Assembly: GCA_022496805.1 (NCBI GenBank)
Contig: CM040090.1
Span: forward strand, 7,930,001 to 7,994,000
Length of the DNA stretch: 64,000 nucleotides
Direction: 5' to 3'
From: Pohlia nutans
Taxonomy: Eukaryota > Streptophyta > Bryopsida > Bryales > Mniaceae
Positions 60,051 to 64,000 of this stretch are shown here, piece after piece (position 1 is the first letter of the stretch; every line of letters starts with the position of its first letter). The position numbers were made by a program, and so were the translations under genes. The notes beneath the pieces are model-generated. The model did no database searches and was not told the DNA's origin. It worked only from the letters and a program-made list of their open reading frames with translations.

Positions 60051-60617
60051 CTCCTAACCGCCCAACCATGCATATTTTGCATGATATACGGATTTGAAGA
60101 CCGTTTTCTCATCCATTATGTACTTTTTGCAGTGTGGATTTTTTACTTAAACTTTTATGGGAAGCTAGCTCCGTGCATGTGTGATCTGATTAGAAAGGGG
60201 ATGATTTGTGAAAATTTTATGCCTCATTTCATGTTGTAGTGTTCCACCCAAAATTTCAAAGATTTTAGTCTAAAAGTGCTCTTGTAAAAGTCAACTACTA
60301 AAATTAAGCAACCAACAAATCTCCAAAAATCACTAAACTTAGAGTATTACATTTTAACTCATCACAACAAATTTCATTAATAGATTGTCAACATCTTATT
60401 CGTAATCATATTACAAAAGAGAAATAAATTTTAAGTTTGAAATTGAATACACAAATATTGGTGATAGCAATCGCAAATCTAACCATGTGGATAGAATCTA
60501 AAATGCATAATGTACAATTTTTATTCATTCACCAACTTGATAATATCCCTCCTAGTTGCATTTATGATGATTTTTTGAAAAACTCCCAAATCTGAAAAGG
60601 GTGAGAACGTTTAGGGG
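60051..60617. mobile_element. TTAA-flanked MITE related to 21538-22089
   Basis: TTAA (60047-60050) then CTCCTAACCGCCC. The right end is GAGAACGTTTAGGGG then TTAA (60618-60621). The body is the inverse of 21538-22089 (blocks around CCTCCTAGTTGCATTTATGA and ATCTAAAATGCATAATGTAC). Confidence 0.75.
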
Positions 60618-60621
60618 TTAA

Positions 60622-62463
60622 GAGCTTTATATTTGATAAGTAAATAAAATTATATTTATTGTTGTTTGAATATAGGGTTTAAAAATGGAGTTTTAAACTT
60701 CAAGTGAAAATGGATAATTTTAATAATATTTTTTATCGAATCTCAATAGTATGTGTTTGTATATTGTGTTTTGCAACGTATTCAAATCTAGCTCAAAATT
60801 TCAATTTTATCATTTTCTAATGGCAAATCTTTGAAAACACAAGGTGACAAATACTTAGTGTACGGTACTATACAATGACCCTACAAGGTCCAATACATAG
60901 CAGTGGTGAACATCATTTGTTCAAAACAAGTCCCTTGTTGGTATGAACAATGAGACAAATTCATCTTCTAGCCAAAGGCTAATCATCCCATAAGTCCCTT
61001 TGTGTGAACATGTCCAATTCGTGATTCCAAAGTAGTTCCAAAAAACAATCTTTCAATATTTTGGACTGTATTCATATTATTTTCGAGTTGCCTTAGTTCC
61101 TTTCCTACAATCTCTTTTATGAGGAAAAAAGAGACAATCTTCAATTGAAGATTTACAATGCTACTATAGAAACATCATTTCTCATGTTGAGGAATGATGG
61201 CTCTAGCATCTCAAGAATGTTATGTATTTCCTAAAGACATGTGAGAAACATAAGTCACAAAAGGAACTTCCACATGAAAGCTTCTTTTACAAAAATGAAG
61301 GTAAAGGTGTACATAGTTTGAAATTTGAAAGGTTTTTGATGGCAAAGAGATGTTCATTACAATAGTTTACTAGCAGGGTTGCCATAAAATAATTATGAAA
61401 TTTAGAAATAAAAAATAAAAAATTGTAAGGGAAAAAACGAATTTGAGAGAATATTTTTTTTTGGGAATCTATTTTTAAAAAAACATTGGGAATAAAGGTA
61501 CCAAACCTACTACATCCATTATCATATTTAGTCTAAAAGCCACAATTAGTCCATATTTTTAACAAATCCTTGGACTAATTTTGGTATGTTCTATCCAAAT
61601 TAGTCTAGGGTTATAATAATAAAATATCATATATTTTAGATTATAATAATTTATTTTTCAAGTTGATAAAAATAATAATTTCCTAGTGTTTTATTCATAT
61701 TTGGCATGGTAAATTCATAGTATTTTGGATTTTAAAATTAGTATAGAGTCTCACTATACATTACCACAATTATTACAAGATATCACAATTATCCTAGCGC
61801 GGACTTTCTTCTAATTCCACAATTAGTTTGATTTTTTTGTTATTAGTCCAAATTGAACTAAAGATAATAATGGGTGTAGTAAACTACAGTGCTCGTCAAA
61901 CCTGAACATATCCAAAGTTCAAAAGTATGTAATGAAATCACCATATACTTCGGGTGCATAATTTTTGTGGGTACATTCATCCATTTAAACAAATTTTCAT
62001 CCATCTAGATAAAAAACATTCCAATTTGGATGAATTTTACTACAATATTTTGAAAAAGAAAATATTAGTAAAGCCCCTCGTAAATACTATGGGCCATAGT
62101 ATATGATGATTTCAGTAATGTAGTAGTAGTAAGAACTCAAATTTTCTTCAAGAGGTCAACATCAATAAAATGTATGTTTGACCCACCTTAGGTTCGATGC
62201 CCACCGGACAAAGGATTGGTGGTGCACGACCAAAGTTCCAAACAAACGTTAGAAACCAAGGCATTCTTGTCCTCGGGGAATGTTAGTGCAATGGAGACAA
62301 AGTATGACATGAAGGGTAGTGGGGCCAGGTGGGCATGTTCTGTCCTGTGGTGCAGAAGAATCTTTTAATCCAAAATGATGTAATGGAAAACAATACGCCT
62401 CGCTTCACTTCTTTCCTAAGAGGATGTTATCATTCAATGAATGGGACGGAGCCGAACTGAACT
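60622..62463. other. intergenic, no gene seen
   Basis: AT-rich. Near 62196 GGTTCGATGCCCACCGGACA resembles a Pol III B box and part of the SINE-like repeat in 56533-56637. 62285-62390 shares phrases with ~63585-63660 (GGGCCAGGTGGGCATGT). Confidence 0.4.
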
Positions 62464-62494
62464 CATAACATTTAGTAGCCTTCATGCCCACATT

Positions 62495-63280
62495 TAGAGC
62501 CTCTTTACACTAGAGACGAGAAGCCATGAGAAGAGAAATTTCAGCCAATGGGAGGCTTAGAAACCGAGAAAACCAAAGTATGTCACTTTAAACTCGAATT
62601 TTTCAGCCCAAGGGATCGGATGGAAAGAGCAGAAAATGATATGAACAACATTTTTGTTCTTCGTGGCAACACAAGTGCACATTTTCCAAGGCCTTTGGAT
62701 TTTGCGTCAAACCCACCTCAAGAGGTGGGTCTGACACAAAATTCGGGGGACCGTTTAGCCAAAATTCTCACATCCAATCATTTTTTATTTTTTAAGGATA
62801 TTAAAGAATTTTATTTTAAGAAATCATCACTTTATTTTGTGGCCCCTTCTCACTTTACACTACCGTAGTTTACTAGCAGATTAGGCACCTTTCTGCCTAA
62901 TATTTAATTAGTTCTAAAAAAATTGATTTTGGCAAAACCAAATATTCTCCACAATCCGTTTTCTCCATACAAAAAATGTTTTTTTGAAAAAAAAAATCCC
63001 GAAATTTTAGGAATTTAATTTTAGAATTATTTTCTACCGAAGATAGATAGATAGAAACTCCAGTCCTCTTTCGAAGGCTGGCGTGAATAAAGTGCCGTTC
63101 GTAATGTCAATGACACAGTGCCCACAGGACAAAGGACCATTGGAATTTCTACCGAACTTGCTAGTAAACTACGGTATATCCAAAGGCCGTCAAGTTCAAA
63201 GGTTAGCTTCTCAAGGATGAGCCATGGCCCTTGCGAGGTTTTCTCCACGGCTTCTCGCCTCTAATGTAAAGAGGGTCTTA
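62495..63280. mobile_element. middle element of the nested set
   Basis: Ends TAGAGCCTCTTTACACTAGA and the inverse of TAAGACCCTCTTTACATTAG, continuing through GCGAGAAGCC-like sequence; ~31-bp TIRs with a few mismatches. Related in style to family X. Confidence 0.78.
62863..63174. mobile_element. inner TA-flanked MITE of the nested set
   Basis: CCGTAGTTTACTAGCA at the left and its perfect inverse TGCTAGTAAACTACGG at the right, with TA on both sides (62861-62862, 63175-63176). 312 bp. It contains the second copy of the GATA-bordered SINE-like segment. Confidence 0.82.
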
Positions 63281-63309
63281 GTAGCATGCATTGTCTCTAC
63301 CTCTACCTT

Positions 63310-63561
63310 AGCTCTAGAATAGATGGTGTGAAATATTCCATACCCAATAGTACTTTGTCAGTAGCTAAGTGAACAAGTGGAGGTTCAAGGGAATGAGCAA
63401 AGTGCATGAAGGAAAGACACTGGGCATGAAGGCAAGTGAATGTTATGCACTGCCTTTCCATCGTGTACTCTTGCTCATCACCTTGAGCTTCCACCTGTCC
63501 ACTTAGTTACTAACGAAGTACTGTTGGGTGTGAAATATTCCACACCATCTATTATAGAGCC
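63310..63561. repeat. fold-back repeat, ~110-bp arms
   Basis: The left arm (AGATGGTGTGAAATATTCCA, CAGTAGCTAAGTGAACAAGT) is mirrored by the right arm (ACCTGTCCACTTAGTTACTA, GTGAAATATTCCACACCATC). One arm is also present at ~31830-31910. Confidence 0.8.
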
Positions 63562-63848
63562 AAGACAAGAACAGTGCATGCTACTGAATGTTATGGTATG
63601 AAATAAAGGGCCAGGTGGGCATGTACTGTGGTGCATAAGAATTCCAAAATGATATAAGTTACTGTAAGCTAAAGCTTAACCCCCAAGACCAGTTTCTGAA
63701 ATACAGTAGAATGGTAAGTTACATGGAAAACAATGGCTCAATTCCTGACAACGTCAAAATAATTCAAAAGTGTCCCCTTACCCTGGCAGACCCGAGTCAC
63801 CAGCAGAATAAGTACACCACAACGATCGCATGGCATGTTAGAAATTAA

Positions 63849-64000
63849 CCCCTAAACGTCCTCACCCCTCTCCAGATTCGGAGAATTACAAAGATGTCTT
63901 ATAATCTGTAACTAAGAGGGATGTTTTGAACTTGATGTATGAATAAAAGTTGTACATTATGATTTTTTTATTCTATTCATAAGGTTAAATCTATGATTGT
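63849..64000. mobile_element. left end of a TTAA-flanked element, runs off the window
   Basis: TTAA (63845-63848) then CCCCTAAACGTCCTCACC. The following sequence (GAACTTGATGTATGAATAAA) matches 21538-22089. Confidence 0.75.

Larger units (their letters stand above)
62464..63595. mobile_element. outer element of a nested set (CATAACATTYAGTAGC ends)
   Basis: Left end CATAACATTTAGTAGCCTTC; right end GCTACTGAATGTTATG. The same ends bound the 154-bp element at 31796-31949, suggesting one family opened up by later insertions (62495-63280, and 63310-63561). Confidence 0.6.

Noticed and set aside
63849..64000. CCCTAAA motifs as interstitial telomere repeats
   Set aside because: They occur singly at element ends and never in tandem.

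Overview
The window looks like nuclear DNA from a land plant with a repeat-rich, gene-poor genome and AT-rich spacers. The recognisable coding exons are much more GC-rich than the DNA around them. Three observations narrow the host. There is an IFT172 gene, an intraflagellar-transport component kept only where a cell still builds a cilium or flagellum. There is a plant-type PNGase A gene. There is a SAM synthetase with the usual plant layout of an intron just before the ATG. Together these suggest a plant with swimming sperm (bryophyte, lycophyte, fern, or less likely cycad/Ginkgo); the species cannot be read from the sequence.

Layout. 2258-5113 (minus) holds the 5' exons of IFT172, with transposon insertions in its introns. 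5.2-30 kb is mostly repeats: many terminal-inverted-repeat (TIR) elements, a minisatellite-like array at 13.1-14.5 kb, a diverged ~185-bp tandem array at 26.6-27.2 kb, and one uncertain ORF at 14.9 kb. 31.2-34.1 kb (plus) is a complete two-coding-exon PNGase A gene with non-coding 5' exons. 35.5-36.8 kb (plus) is an intact 430-codon ORF with a variant Dof-type zinc finger followed by a long Glu/Ser-rich tract. 41.6 kb carries a tRNA-Val(CAC) gene. 50.1-51.9 kb (minus) is a SAM synthetase gene broken by a 266-bp CACTA-type element, a 4-bp frameshift and substitutions at conserved residues. 52-64 kb is again layered repeats, ending in a nest of elements inside one another.

The strongest unexplained signal is a family of non-coding elements bounded by CCCCTAAA-type inverted repeats and directly flanked on both sides by TTAA. 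I count about 13 paired copies of 0.2-1.3 kb plus several single ends. CCC-starting termini with a TTAA target are the hallmark of piggyBac transposons, a superfamily generally regarded as rare or absent in land plants. Two copies 25 kb apart (22094-22673 and 47932-48512) look almost identical, so the family has moved or been copied recently. No transposase was found in the window.

I see no operon-like or pathway-level linkage between the genes; they look like unrelated housekeeping and regulatory genes in a sea of mobile DNA.
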